A DNA stretch of 64,000 nt from Archilochus colubris (taxonomy: Eukaryota > Chordata > Aves > Apodiformes > Trochilidae). The stretch covers positions 121,275,967 through 121,339,966 of the forward strand of contig CM041084.1 in assembly GCA_023079485.1 (NCBI GenBank), given 5' to 3'. Every line of letters begins with the position of its first letter. Position 1 is the stretch's first letter. This document shows, in pieces, positions 40,201 to 54,030 of the stretch. Under the pieces are notes generated by a model, which searched no databases, was not told the origin of the DNA, and saw only the letters and a program-made list of their open reading frames with translations. The translations under genes and the position numbers were made by a program.

Positions 40201-42409
40201 CTATAAAAAATAGAGCAAGTCAGATATATATAACAGCTACAAAGTAACCAAGGAATTAGCAAAAGAAGATGATGATAGATTGAAGAAAATGTGCTCACAG
40301 ACATTCATGGTGAATGTTTAGAATAAAAATATTAATATTGCTTAAATTGAGAGTTATAAACTCTTCAGGGTGTCTTCATTGTCTTTTCACTTCATGTAAA
40401 ACCCTTAACTTGATTGTACAAGGTCTTGAACACCCTTGTCTGGATTCCATAATGTGATTCATCATATGCTTATGAAAACCATGATGACGGTTTCATGTGT
40501 GCTACTCATATGCTTGAAATTACCTATGCATGCAAATACTCTGATGATCATTGTGCTTATCACCTTGCAGAATCATATGTTAAATAATATTATTAACAAT
40601 CTATGGAAAACTTTGAAAGGGCTAAATGAAAGGGTCTCAATTTTCATGTTACTACTTGTCCCTGAAAAACATATTAAAAATTATTTTGTATTGTACATTG
40701 CCTATTACAAGGGAGAAAATAAATCCTTCCTGTTTAGTATTTCTTTCACTGATGCTTGTTTAGCATTTCCCCACTTTCTGAGCTTATTTTAGTCTTCTAT
40801 GTTTAATCTTCATCATGTTTTCTGCAGATATTTCTGTTTGTATTTACTCCCTTTTATTTCTGTTTGTATTTATCTTATTATTGTAAAGACAGTAGTCAGA
40901 CAGATGGCTGTGGACATGACTGAGCATTACAATATTAAGATATCAAAAGTAAAGTTACCACTTTTATGTGAAAAGTTATAGTTTTGAAAAATTTTAATTT
41001 ATGCTAAACATTATAGAAAAAATTATTTATTTTTAATTATATGTTTTAAATGCTTATAGAGTTCTAACTTTTATTTTACAAAGCTTACTTGATACTCTTT
41101 TAACGTAGGGTTTTATGCACTTCCCTAAAAATTAAAGCAGCAAGCATGAACAAAGAAAGCCAGAAACGTACTCACTCTTCTGAAAAATATTAGCAGGACT
41201 GGAATCTTTAGAGCCACTGAAGCTTTTCAGCGAGTGAAACTCCAGAATAATGTAAATAGTGATTTTTGACACATTATATGGATTGACCAGCATAGTGGTA
41301 CCAGTTAACCACTATATTTAATAAGCATTTTTTAAATCAGTAAGGATGTGGGGCATACTAGGGAATCCTAAGCTGTATTTCAGGTCTTAAAAGGCAACGT
41401 GCTACAGATCTTTCTGTTCTCTCCATCCCAGCCTTCCTACTGCATTTTTTTCCATTTCTTTTGCCTCATCCTGTCTCTTTCTCACTCTAAGCAGCCAGGA
41501 AATCAATTGGTCTGGCATCTGTTCTCACTGCATATAGTTGGAACAATTCTAAAACTGAGTTCATTGTAAAATTTTTAGTTTAGCTTGGAAGGTACCAAGA
41601 GCCAGACATTTCATCACATTTCTCACAGCAATTTAACCTTCTAGAGGGCAATCATTAGAACTGAATGAAGTATTAAGAAGCAATTCATTTGCCAAAAAAT
41701 GCAACTCACACCTATCAATAGGGTTAGTTTGACTTCACCAAATACTTTCCATTCTTCAATATTTGATATATAAGTTGCTGAAGGTTTAGTTGCTTCTTTT
41801 ACCCTGTAACCCATGGCTGAACATGGTTATCAAATTCAAGTTTGAATTACCGGGTCGGAACTGCTGGGTTTACTCTGCCTTGGCTTTACTTCATATAATG
41901 TGGAGCATGGAAACAGCTACAACAGGAGATCCAATTTAAAAAAAAAATAACCAGAAGCATTTTCACTGGGAACACATTCATGGGAGTTGATTAGCAGAAA
42001 GTATTCAATCTGTACCTTCAAGTGCTGTTTTGAGAAAGAAAAATCAATTTTTTAGTTATTTCTTTTTTTCTTATAAACAACACACTATGCATTCTGGTGT
42101 GGGATGTGTTAATTTTAGCATGGTAAATGGATGCTGTAAGTCAAAGATGTTAACATGATCCCATCTCTGTATAATAAGCAATTAAACAAGGTCTGGGATT
42201 TTGAGTACAAAGAGACTTTGGTCTGCCTCACAGAAATTCCTGCATAAGTGATCACCATTGAGTAAAGCCTTTTTGAATTATTTCCACATAGGGAGAGAAA
42301 AATTACAGTAGAACACAAAATGAAGTAGTGAAAATTATTTTATTTTTTAAAATTTCCTGATTTTCTTTGCTGGAAACAGTCTTTATAAATGAAAACCTTC
42401 TAATGCTGT

Positions 42410-43010
42410 GGGTCAGACAGTGATATGTACAGTTCTGGTCTCAGTGTTTCAGGAAAAATTTTGTGTAATTACAGGAAGTACACAGAAGGGCGACTAAAAT
42501 GATTAAGAGAGTGAAGCATCTACCTTGTGGAGAGAAATTAAAAAGTCTTAGCTTTTCACTTTTGAGGGGAGAAAAGAGGGAGGTGATGCTTTGAAGCTGA
42601 GGTTTACACAATTATAGAAGCAGTGAATAAACTGAATGCTGCAATACTATTCATAATGAAGTCCTGCAGTACAAGCAGAACCTGCTCAATGGAAATAACA
42701 GGTTGCCAGTTTAAAAGACTTAAAGGAAAAAGGTAGTGAACGTCTGAGATTTTCTGCCATGGGATTGTGAAGAGGCAGAGAATACCAGCCATCTGAAAAA
42801 GGGATTAAGTCTAATACATGGACAACAGGTCCAGAAATAGGAACTAAAAGCCTTGAGCAGAGATGTACCCTCTTACATCTCTAACACAATAATTGTGGAT
42901 GTTGGTTTAAGAAGAATGGCCCCAGAAAGTGTCCAGTCTTGTGCTTTTTCTCTATATGGCTTCTCTTATTATCACTGTTGGAGGCAGAAAACTCATCTTG
43001 AATCTGACCC
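42410..43010 (+). mobile_element. ancient CR1/L3-like LINE 3' fragment
   Basis: Plus-strand remnants of a CR1-clade LINE that differs from the young copies. Recognisable pieces in order are GTACAGTTCTGGTCTC near 42427; AGGGCGACTAAAATGATTAA near 42488 followed by a GGAGAGAAATTAAAAAG block; TTTTCTGCCATGGGAT near 42750; TACATGGACAACAGGTCC near 42817; and CACTGTTGGAGGCAG near 42975. These follow the order of the C-terminal RT and long 3' UTR of the old amniote CR1/L3 type. It has no octamer tail and is heavily decayed. The subfamily call rests on remembered consensus and needs alignment. Confidence 0.6.
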
Positions 43011-43844
43011 TGAAGAGCATTTTCTTTTATATTTCTGTCAGTGTCTTATGTACGCTTGCAAAAGCTGGAAGAGCTGGGAATAATGTCATCTTGAGTGGGA
43101 GAGTGGTATCTATGAGAAGCAATGACTTCCATCTTCTGATGGTCTCTTAATTCAGAACTGAGAACTGAGAAATGGAAGTTTCTGCTTCTCATAGGTGCAA
43201 TATACGAGCTGGACATCAGCATTTTTTCCTTTTTAAAAGGCAGTTCTCTACTGTCTGCTAAATATTCATCACAATACTAAGCCTCTTTTAGGAATAAGGA
43301 ATACAGTACTCCATAACATGTTTGAACATTAACAATAGTAGTGAAGATTTTTAGTGAAGATTTTTTTTTTAACATAGTAAGGGAACAAAAATGGTTGCTA
43401 TACCTGGTTAGAATTGCTTGTCATTTCACTTTGCTATTGGAGCATTCTGGATGAATTGGATTGAACACATGGATAAGGACAATGTTGATATATGACATAG
43501 AATTAAAAACTAGGCTCTATTACACAGAGAATATATTAAAAAAAAACAAACACCTGAAAATCCATCATGCTACAAAAACAAATATAGCATCCTTTGTCTA
43601 ACAGTAAGAACATACTCCAAACTATTTTAAGGCCTGTTTGAGCAAAGAATTAGGCAGACTTCCTTTCAGAGGGCTAAAGGTACATTAGCTAAAGGTGCAA
43701 CACTGCCAGAGTCCTGTCAAGTGTCTAACCAACTACAGGTCAGTATTATTGTTCACTAAGGTAGGCCAAAAATTATATCATGCATTTCACTATTGAATTT
43801 TATTTTGTGTGAAGATTTATGTGTAGAATTGCCAAGATACCAAC
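43011..43844. other. unassigned intergenic DNA
   Basis: Nothing recognised between the ancient LINE fragment and the next CR1 tail. A T9 run lies at about 43362-43370. Confidence 0.5.
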
Positions 43845-43948
43845 TCTGGTGGACTTAGCAGTGTTTGCTTAATTGTTGGATTCAATAATCTTAAGGGTTT
43901 TTTCCAACCTAAATGATTCTATGATTGTATATGATTCTATGATTGTAT
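43845..43948 (+). mobile_element. CR1 3' end with altered octamer tail
   Basis: The plus strand reads TGGTGGACTTAGCAGTGTTT, GTTGGATTCAATAATCTTAA and TTTTTTCCAACCTAAATGAT, followed by ATTCTATG units. This is the last 100 bases of a CR1 3' UTR and tail. The wording matches the complement of the element at 54580-54795, so both come from one subfamily that is distinct from the young copies. The tail has become a longer unit (ATTCTATGATTGTATATG) repeated twice. Confidence 0.75.
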
Positions 43949-45544
43949 ATATACTAAGAGGCAGCTCATGCTCTGGCAAGCTTCCTAGTGTACTGTCATT
44001 CATATTTTCGTTTATGTATTCTTTCTACGTTAGGTTGTTTGCTTTTTTTTTGTCTTCTAGTTCTTTTAGAGAAGCTTTGAAACCATCAGAAATCTAGTGC
44101 CTACCAAGTTGCATGGTACAAATTTCATTTTTCCTGTTTCCCTGGGGCTGTCCTGTGGAAAGGCTAACAGGCTTAGGGATGTCAATTTGGAGTTAAGGCT
44201 TTGTCCCATGTTCTTCCTTGGGTTGCAGTTCCCCTCCTGCCTTTTCTGACCTGCCTCTGGCTCAGTATCTATTATGGACTTTATTGGTCTTTCTCACCAC
44301 TTCATTCTCATAAAGACTGTGTGCTAATCATCCTAGGCAGGATTGCAAAAATTTACTTGTTACAAAAAATATAAAAACCCAAATATTTAAAAATATAAAA
44401 TACAAAGTGAAGTCTCTTATGGTGTAGGAGTAGCCTCCTACAATACCTTCTGATTGTCTCATATTCTGTCATATCCCTGAGGGGGGTCTAGGTCTTCAGT
44501 TTCTTTGGCACAGAAGAAGGGAAAATCACTTCTAGTCATCTTACCTGCAGTCATCTTGGATGCATCTGCAGGGATGGAAATCTATCTGCTAGTCCTGCTC
44601 TTGAGTCAGATGAGCATTTGCTGTTGAATCTTCTATCTCTGAGAACGAAGCAAGCTGGTCATCAGGGAATGTATAAAGTATAAATATATCTATTCTCCAC
44701 TCTATACCCCATAAATCTTTGCCTGAGGTATCTGGTGTTTAGATTTGTCTTGCTGTCTAACCTGAAGAACTATCTACCTAGTATATGTCTTAGGGATGCA
44801 ATTCACCTTACAATTACAGGACATGTGTATGCCCAAATTTTACTAATTTGCATACTTCTAAAAAATCTCTTGTTGTGTGCTTAATTCCATGCTTTTCCAC
44901 CTCAGTTTTTTCTTCCATTTCTTAAGAAGTTGTAATTATCCATTAGCTTTTAGAGGTGCATCCCTTTGAAGTAGTAATTATATTTATTAGTCTCTATAAT
45001 TCTCTTTTTCTTTGACCATATTTAAGTAAGTGCTCAACAATCAAGAATTCCTAGGTAACCATCAGTTTCCAGCTCAAAAATTAAATGGTCTTTATCTCTT
45101 ATGCTGATTCACAATACATGCTCAATAACAATAGCCTTATATAGTATTTTTAAAAAAACATTAATCATCTTTTATTGGTACATACTTCAATACTTATTCC
45201 TAATCATCCCCTTTCTTCTCCTTGTTCCTTTGTGTACAATTCAGACAGTTTACATTCTCATTTTTGTCCGAGTGCCAGAAGCAGTTTCTCTTCAGTCCTT
45301 AATTTTCAGTCTGTTATCATTACAGCCTCAATGTGCAAATAGCAATCACAGCAAATTCTGCCAACTTTGGCTGAAAACTGATCTATTTCTAGTGGGTTTT
45401 TCAACAAAATTATAATCTGGGGTGCACAGCATGTTATTTGGGATGTCTGCATGGCCCAGCCCTACCAAAATGACTGGGATAACAGCAGCTGACAAGGCAG
45501 GACAGTAAGAACAGCATCTGTGGATGAATGGAACACTCAGCCCA
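43949..45544. other. unassigned intergenic DNA
   Basis: AT-rich, with no gene or repeat I can name. Open frames up to about 100 codons lack any family resemblance. Confidence 0.5.
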
Positions 45545-45832
45545 TACAACCCAGACTGATAATGCCACAGAGCCTTGTGAAAAGATGAGAGGCAATGGGC
45601 ACAATACAGGAAGTTCCACCTCAATATGAGGAAAAACATTTTTACTATAATGAAGACAGAGCATAGGAACAGGCTGCCAGAGTGGTTGTGGAGTCTCCTT
45701 CTCTAGAGACCAAGCTGGGTGTGTTTCCATGTGACCTGCCCTAGGTGATCCTGCTTTGGCAAGGGATCTAGACTTTATGATCTCCAGAGGTTCCTTTGAA
45801 CCCCTACCATTCTGTGATTCTATGATTCTAAT
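45545..45832 (+). mobile_element. old sense-strand CR1 3' fragment
   Basis: Plus-strand CR1 C-terminus and 3' UTR. Visible are GAGGCAATGGGCACAA near 45590; GGAAGTTCCACCTCAATATG near 45609; GGAACAGGCTGCCAGAGTGG near 45666 (the [13 protein letters not shown] region of RT); and the TTTGGCAAGGGATCTAGACT 3' UTR. It ends at TTCTGTGATTCTATGATTCT (45810-45829). Truncated at the 5' end. Confidence 0.85.
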
Positions 45833-48800
45833 TTTCTAGTGCTGAAGAGGCAGATGACCATCACATGAATCAAATGCAAACCAAGGAGAATTTGAAACAG
45901 AGTCAGCTTGAAAAGAACAGGAGACTAGAAATTTGGAGATTTGTAATGTGAGGGGGGGAAAGGGTAGCAGGACAACATAAAGTCAAGGATGACTCTGCCA
46001 GATGTAGCCCAATGGCACTGGGATCTCTGGCTGGACCTGGCAGGATGGCGTGCCCCCAAACCACTGCCTCCAGCTCGCTCATGGTCAGAAAAGGGCAGCC
46101 CAGCAACATTTTGCACTATTATGGTCTATCTGTTGCATTGTTGGTATCCATCCCTATATGTAGTTCACTGGTTGACAAATAATTCTCTATCTTTAACAAA
46201 TCAGTGAGCTAGTTTGATCCTGATTTTACTGAAATTATGTGAATTGAGAGTTTTTCCCAGTGGCACACATAAACACATAGGGAGCTCAGTAAGTGTATAT
46301 GCAAACTTGAACAAAAATTAGTGTGTACAAGTCGACTATTTTCCAGCTTTAGTTAGCCACACACTGGATAATACAAATTCAGCTAAATAGATTTATGGAT
46401 CTTGGGATACAATCAGAAGTTACTGAATTACCACCTGTCAGTTGAGCAATTGAGCACTGGCAATTGAACACTGACAACTTCATGTTCATCCTCTTTGTTT
46501 CTCAAGAACAATTTTGAATAAAGTCTCACAGTAAAATTCAATATACACTTCATCTCCATATCATGCATATTTAATTCAAATGGCATTCCTTCTTTTACAT
46601 TTAATTAAAAAAAAAATTTACAGATTCAGGCTTATATAGAAACTTAACAGAAAAAAAATATTTATCACTGCATGATTTTATGAATTTTTCCTCCTTAGGA
46701 TTTTTTCTCTGAGGTGTTGCTGAGGGAACCTCCCATTGTTAGGAAAGAACTCTACATTATTAAAGTTTATTAGTAGAATTTTAAAAGTTTTATAATTAGG
46801 CTAATACCCAGATGACTCTATCCTAAAAATAATTAAATGAAAGAGAAGGAAATAACCTTGTGATTTCTGACCTTTTTCCTTGTAAAAATTCATTATTTAC
46901 ATTATGTTGAAAGCAAAAAACCTGTAAATTTCCTTTGCTAGATCTGTAAAGGGATGCTTGAAGTCACACTTCTGTCAAACTGCATAGTGAAAACCCGTTT
47001 TTTTATGTGTCTCAATCACTGTATAGTACAGTCTTTAGATACAAGAACTTTTAGGTTGGGAAGTGAAAACTTCTAGTTTGCTTTCAGTACTGTACTGAAG
47101 ACAGGTACTATGTGGATTTTTTTAAACTAATTCTATTTCTTGGTATTTCTTAAAAAAATACTGTGTAAATAATCTTTAAAATTTAAGCAGAAAATTAAAC
47201 AGAAAATTGCAGTCTGGAGGTTTTTTGAATTGTTAGGGTTTTGGGTTGTTGTGTGTTTTTTCCAGGAAGTTTTAAATAGATAAAGATATGAATCATCAAG
47301 AGTATAACTATTGTGAAAATACAGTGGTACAGTATAAAAATTCTTGCAGAAATCACTTGCTGTGCAGTAGTAACAAAGCCTTTAAAAGGTAACAGTACAA
47401 TGACTTAACAGTTGAACTTTGATGCTATAGAACTAAGAATGCTAACATTTAGATTTATAGCTGATGAAGAAACACACAGGAACTCTAAAGCAAAGGATTC
47501 ACTTAAAATCTCACTTAAAATTAGGCTTAGACATTTATTTATTTATTATTTATGGCTTTGAGAAGTTACTGCATTTAAATTGCAGAAATAGTTCTAGAAA
47601 CGTCACTCAGTCTGTCTTACTACTTGAATAGGAATAATGGAATGCTGTTTTCCTAAATATAGTTTTCCAAGAAATTTTGCAAACTTAACATAAAAAGAAT
47701 GTATCCTACTAGATCAAATGTATATATGACCTAGTATCTGATCTACAACAACTGTCAGTAGTAGCCTCTTTGGGATTAGTAAAAGAATTCTGCAAACATA
47801 TACTAAAATACTTCACTACTATAATCACTGAACCTCCAGTAGTTTGCAGCTCAACACTTTCCTGGGCCCAAGATGGACTCCGAAGAAGTCTTTTCCCATC
47901 AACTTTGCTCTTCTATCTTTGGACTTCAGCATCAATGAATAATCAACAAATTATTCAAGTGTTGTGTGAAGTATCTCTTTTAAATTTGTTTTAAGCTATT
48001 TTTCCAAAAAATAGTTTTCCAAACTTTTCCAAAAAATTTATTTGATGTTTTAAGTTTGCTTATTTTGGTTTTGGTTGTGTTTTGGTTTTTTTTCTGTGCT
48101 TTATTTTGTTTTGTTTTGTTTTGTTTTGTTTTTCCATTAGAGAAACAGATCCTTCCCTTTGATTTTTTTTGTTTGGTTAGTTTGGTTTTTTTTCAATGGT
48201 ACTTCTTTGTATGTGAATATACACAACATTTCCTCAGCTGATTAGAGACATGTAGCAGGAAAGAGTGTTATTAGCTTTACCAGAGGCAAGGCGCATTTCC
48301 CCTTCCATTCCTTACCTCATCACAGGAAGAGATGAAGATGGCATGTTGCGTTCCAATTAGTTTGGCTAAATCAAGTACATATAACAGATCTTAAACATAA
48401 GGTGGGAACACACGTAATAAGAACCCCACTTGAATAAGAAGGTAAATAAAACTCTAATATAAGCAAGCAAACAAAAAAATCAAAAAGCCAGTGAAGAAAA
48501 TATGACATTGCTAATAAGGGGACATGGAAAAATGAGGAATAGACAATAACATTATCAGTAGCCAAAAAGGTAAGGGGAAAATCGATAGCCTACTTAGTGA
48601 AGTGGGAAAAGTAATAACAAGTGATGCTGGAAATTACAACAGGTCTAATGCATAATGCAAGAGTTTAGTCTTCTTAAAGAGCTGCCTAAAGAAAACCTAG
48701 ATTTGACAGTTGTTATCTCTGGTACTTCATGGAGAATTGGTGTAATACTGGATTCTTGAGAAGAGTTTTTTTAAGAAAAAGGCTTCAACTGAATTATGCA

Positions 48801-51800
48801 ATCAGTTTATATCTTCCAAGGAGTGGAAAAGGGAAGTTAAATACCTACTATGAAATCCAAATATAGTATTTTGTCTTGGTAACTATAACCCACTTGTCTT
48901 AATTTATTTTCATAATTTTCCAACTTTAATCCAGACATTATTTCCCTTCTTATGGTGGAATGTTTCCTAGGTTGTCGGTTGAACACTTCAGTGCTATTAG
49001 GCTTGGAATATAGATCTGTACAGCACTCTGACAGAAAAAAAGATTTGAGCTGGCCTACACTTTAGGACAGCTGCTTTCCCCTTTTCCATCTTTCCCTGAT
49101 GACCATGCTATAGCTAAATTGTTCATTTGAAATCCTGGCTTCAACTTACTTGAACTAGAATTTGGCCATTGACCTCAGTGTAAATAAGATTCACACTCAT
49201 ATAGTCTGTTGTTGCAAAGAAAACAAGAGAGGAAAAAGAGGTAACCATTCTATGGCGAATTTCATCAGTGGAGTATATTAATCCATTTGTTTTTAAGAAG
49301 AAAATAATCTAGTTTCTCCTTTCATTTATCATCTTTCTCTCATTTCTTTTAATAAAAACACTCATATGTCATCAGGAAATTCTTAGAAAAATCTACAGAG
49401 ACTTGTAACTCATTTCTCACCGAAGGTGAATTTCATGTTGCCATAATTTCCAATATACCTCAATGTATTTCATCAATAAGTTTTTGTATTTAAGCAAATG
49501 GAAGCCAAAAAATTATTCTTAGTACGAAGGTTTCTCTTCATAAAAAAAAAAAAATCTTACATAATGAAATTTATGACTAATGAAAATGTTTTTAAACATT
49601 TTGCAGGTGACAGATACTTATTTTATCTTAAAAATAGTTAAGAATCATGGTTAATAGCAATTTAAGATTAAGAAAATTTCTTAAGCATGGAACTGTTGCT
49701 CCTATGGGCCTCACTAATTAAATGTCTTCATATTTAATAGCTGAATATTTTAAAAGGCTAAGGTCAGTAAACTCAACCAGAAGGGAAAAATCTGGAGTTA
49801 AATACATGTACGGCATGACAAATATAAAAAACACAAAGATGAACCAATCAAGCTGAGAAAGTGAGTAGGAAATGGTAAGGAATAATTGCACACAATCTGA
49901 AGTCATAATGTCCTAAGACCAGAAATAAACCAAATTTTTTTTAATTGAACAGTATTTCCTGAGTTTGACAAAAATATTTATTTTGATCTTTTTGTATGAC
50001 ATTTTGTTCATTATAAAGAAATACATACAAAAATTACATTACCATAGAAAGAATTCCAAGGTTCAGGGCTTGGGGGATAGCCTTTATTTGGGGTGTGTCT
50101 CCCCCCTCTCAATTGATAGTCTTCTAAACCAGCGTCGAAGGATACGTACTTACAGCATAATGACGTTTCAAAGGAAAGTTGTGAAAACTGATGCTGGTGT
50201 TGGTTAAACTGTAGGTAATAACAGTTCAGTAGCTATTTGGAAATGGCTGATGACATCATTATTTTTCCTTGACCATTGTTTTCACACGCTCTATAATGTC
50301 ATCAAATGCAGGAAAATATCTTAAGGTGTGATAGGATCTACAGCCTCTACATACTGTTGTTTATACAACTGTTCAAACTATGTGTCCTACCAATAAAATT
50401 GGAAAATATACCGAAGAAAATAAACCTGGCATAGCTATTCAGGTACATCTGTTGCATAGTTTACCATATTAATGATGCCCCAGACTAACAGGTGCCAAAA
50501 TAGAGAGGACTGCATACCCATGACAGCTTTGAATTTGAAGCAAAAGATTTTATAGCACAAACACAAAACATTTTGTTCTTGATTTTTTTTCACGACTCTT
50601 ATACGTTTTCATATCTTATCTTAAGAAAAAGAGCATGAGAAATCTTGAAACACACTATACCTAACCAACTATAAGTATAAAGGAGATATACTACAAGATT
50701 TAATGGATGCAAATAGCTTCAAATAAAGAAAATGTGGTTGTCTAATACGGTCCTGTCCTTCAGAACTGCGGACCAGAAAGCGTTAATTCTACACAAATAT
50801 ATGTTCCGAGAAATAACATCTAAAATAAATTCTTCAGTTTACAAGAACTTAATATTCAAAGTATAAACCAAAAAGATGCCAATACTAGAAAGATCTGAAA
50901 AAAAAAAAAGATATCACCCCCTTCCCCCCTGAACTGGAGTATAAAGAACATCTGCAATAAGCTGGAAAAGTGGAATTACCAAACAAACAGCAGAAGTATA
51001 GTGTTCACTTAAAAGTGCTGTGGTTGTTTCATTTTTTATATTACAGTTGTGTAATTGCAATAAAATGTCTTTTAAATTCCAGATATAAATAACTCTTTTT
51101 AAAGGGAATAATTAGCTCTTGCATATTTTGTAGAACAGTTTTATTTCATGCCATAAATGACTGCCTGAAATAAAACATTGAACATTTTCTATGTCTTATA
51201 GGTGTTCTTTCAAATATAAATATTTTCAAAAGCTAAAACAAAATTAAAGTATATTAAATATGTATTATGTATATTAAATACATTAAGCACATATGTTAAA
51301 TGTCGATATGCAGTATGAATACATAATATTAATTTTATACTTAAGGTAGACCAATATAAATTTTCTGTAGTTTTGTGTCATTTTTCAAGGAGTTTGCTTT
51401 TGACTGATCCTAAAATTTATAAGCTTTCAAGCTGTAGTATGGAAAAATATCAGTATTAGAAGTTTAATGATTGATTAAAACTTTTATAAACTTGAATGCT
51501 GTGAACATGAAGACCTGAAAGTACTGATTAAAGTGAGCCAAGTCTTCAAAGTCATAGCTCAGTACGTGTATTACAACAATGCAGCTGAAGTTTTTCTTCA
51601 AGACATGCTACACCTTCTCTCTTTTCCCCAACATACAGTAATGTTGCTGAATGTTCTGCTAATGCAAAATATTTTCTATATAAAAGGTCTTATAGTTTGG
51701 CTATGAAATTTTGATTAAATAATCTGTCAAATGGAAATCACTTGTTTATTGATAAAACATGACATCAACCTAAAATAATAAGCTTTAAGAAACACAAGTT

Positions 51801-52142
51801 ATGTTCTTAACTGTGTGAAGTATCCTTCTTCTAAAACACTTCCCACTTTTCATAAATGTACTTCGATACTCTTCATCTTATTTTGTATTTTTCTCTCTAT
51901 CTTCTAGTTTAACACTCCATACAGTCTATAAATATGGATTATGACAGTATTTTTCTTTTATGATCTTGATAGAACTAGGTTTCTGCATGCCTCCAAAATG
52001 GATTGTACAAATTCCCCCATTTCTCCCACCAGCTATGCTACTTTCATTCCTGTTCTATACAAACTCTGGAACAATGACAACTACTAGTTTAAAATTATAA
52101 CAGTGCCTATAACATGTTTGTGTATTTTTTTTCCACATTAAG
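45833..52142. other. unassigned intergenic DNA
   Basis: About 6.3 kb without a gene I can support. It contains a (TTTTG)n tract at 48102-48132 and A/T homopolymers. Near 48620-48900 two pieces (GGAAATTACAACAGG and GGTAACTATAACCCACTTGT) faintly recall the NYRP region of CR1 RT, too weak to annotate as an element. Confidence 0.5.
48062..48134. repeat. T/G-rich tract with (TTTTG)n
   Basis: About five or six TTTTG units at 48102-48132, preceded by GGTTTTGGTTGTGTTTTGG. Confidence 0.85.
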
Positions 52143-52365
52143 AATGATGGACAAAAAGGTGGACAATGAGGCAACAATGTGTGCTAGCAGCCTAGAGGGC
52201 CAAACGCATCCCAGGCTCTATTAAAAGAAGTGTGGCCAGCAGACCAAGAGAGGTGATTCTGCCCCTGAACTCTGCTCTGGTGAGGTTTCACCTGGAGGAA
52301 TATGTCCAGTTCTAGATCCCCCAGCACAGGAAGGACATGGAGCTGCTGGACCCTCTTCCAAACCC
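52143..52365 (+). mobile_element. old sense-strand CR1 internal fragment
   Basis: Plus-strand CR1 RT C-terminal coding remnants: ATGTGTGCTAGCAGCCTAGA, AGAAGTGTGGCCAGCAGACC, GAGGTGATTCTGCCCCTGAA and GGAAGGACATGGAGCTGCTG occur in CR1 order. They correspond to the QQCA...[15 protein letters not shown]...KKDMELL region. Both ends are truncated and no tail is present. Confidence 0.85.
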
Positions 52366-53461
52366 TTTAGCTTAGTTAGATGGGACGTTTTTGTAAGCAC
52401 GTGCACTTGAGATCTACCATGTGATTCACATTGTGCAACTACTTATGGAAATGTTTCTTGAAGAAACACCCAGCATTTTTAAGAGTACACACTGTACTGA
52501 GAGAAAACAGCATTCAGTATGTGTGCACACAAGTATTAACAAATTGTCCTGATGTGCTTGTTTCAGGATCATAATGCTAGAGACGTATGTCTTAAAAACA
52601 ATCATTATTTCCATTAGTGGAATATTCATGTATCTTGCTACCTTTCCCAGTGCTATTAAAAAGATCTCTTTCCCAATACTATGTGAAACTACATTGCTGG
52701 GGTAAACACTCCCTGGTTACTTAGTCTTTCTCTGTCAGTGCTCAGAAGACAACTTTCAAAGAGAGGTAGTTGTAGCAACCTTCTCCTATTTGTCTGCTCC
52801 TGTGTATTATGCTGAGCAGAACAGACACTCAGAAAACAGTACTAAATTCTCTAGCTTACTATCACTAATGAAATTCCTCAGCTATAGTGTTCATATACAA
52901 TACTTCTGGACAATCACTTAGAGGGGGACTTACACTGACATACTTGAAAAAGGATGAACGGCTTCTTATTCTTACACTGAGGCCCTCATGGATGTTGTCA
53001 GCACAGATTATATTGCACCTTCATTGATCTTGCCTTCAAAGCTTTGATTTGCAGGGATACTGAAGCCTGTATTTTTTTCTTTTAAATAACTGAAATAGGA
53101 GTAGAATTGTGAAGAGTTATTAGAACAACATAGTAAAGATAGGGTAAGATCCAAATATAAGCAGAGAAATTGGTCCTAAATGAACTGTTGTTTCTAACAT
53201 AGCACCTATTTCCACATGGTAGTAAACTGTTTAATTGTCAGTAATATTCCCCCTCTCCAAACTACCTTATTAACACCACATGACTTTATTGTTTTATGCA
53301 TGTTCCCTTACCTTGCAGTTCTTCTAATTAAGCTCCTATCAGTATGGCTATTTTCCTGTATACTGAGCAATAGGAGGAAAATGCCAGAAAGCTAAATTTG
53401 GATATTGCACATTTACAAAAGCTGCTTGGGGCTCTTAATGAAAAGCTTAAGGGTGGATATA
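52366..53461. other. unassigned intergenic DNA
   Basis: No gene or repeat recognised. Confidence 0.5.
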
Positions 53462-54030
53462 AGAATCATAGAATCACTGTATATTTTGGGTTGGAAAAGA
53501 CCTTAAAGATCATCTAGTTCCAATCCCCCTGCCATGGACATGGACACCTACCAGGAGGCTCAAAGCCCCATCCAAACCGAACATGAACACTTCCAAGGAG
53601 GGGACATACACAACTTCCCTGGGTAACCTCTCACCACCCTTCCACTGAAGAATTTATTTATAATGTCTAACCTAAATCTATCCTCTCAGTTTAAAATCAT
53701 TACTCCTTGTCTTATCACTACATGCCTTTAGAAAAAGGGCTTTCCTGTAGGCCCTATTCAGGTACTGGAAGGCCACTATAAGGCCCAGAGCCTTCTCTTC
53801 TCCAGGCTTAACACCCCCAATTCTCTCAGCATGCCTTCATAAGAAAGGTACTCCAGTCCTCTAATAATCTTTGTGGCCCTCCTCTGGGCTTGCTCCAAGA
53901 GCTCCAGGTCATTCCTCTGTTAGGGTCTCCAGAACAGGACACAACCATTGAACAAAAGTTTTGCCTGCAATACGGCTACCTTCTAGCCTTCTTGCTTCTC
54001 TAAAAGGACACACTGATCAGTCTTCTCACA
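53462..54030 (-). mobile_element. old antisense CR1 3' fragment
   Basis: The plus strand begins AGAATCATAGAATCACTGTA and then GGGTTGGAAAAGACCTTAAA, the complement of the CR1 tail and 3' UTR. The complement of the coding region follows: a Leu-rich CTTCTCCAGGCTTAACACCC, CTCTCAGCATGCCTTCATAA and GCCCTCCTCTGGGCTTGCTC, in the same order as in the young antisense copy at 11941-12768. It is decayed and 5'-truncated near 54030. Confidence 0.88.

Larger units (their letters stand above)
24923..42409. other. unassigned intergenic DNA
   Basis: A 17.5 kb stretch with no gene or CR1 copy that I can support. It holds A-runs at about 25092-25106 and 25250-25269, a TA-rich region at 26640-26935, a G8 run at about 28543-28550, (TTTA)n at about 30960-30982 and an A/C-rich tract at about 31205-31295. 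Open frames are short and unremarkable. Conserved non-coding elements could be present and would not be recognisable without alignment. Confidence 0.5.

Noticed and set aside
48560..48930. Possible decayed CR1 RT (NYRP-like pieces)
   Set aside because: Two short resemblances without a consistent order or tail; below what I would annotate.
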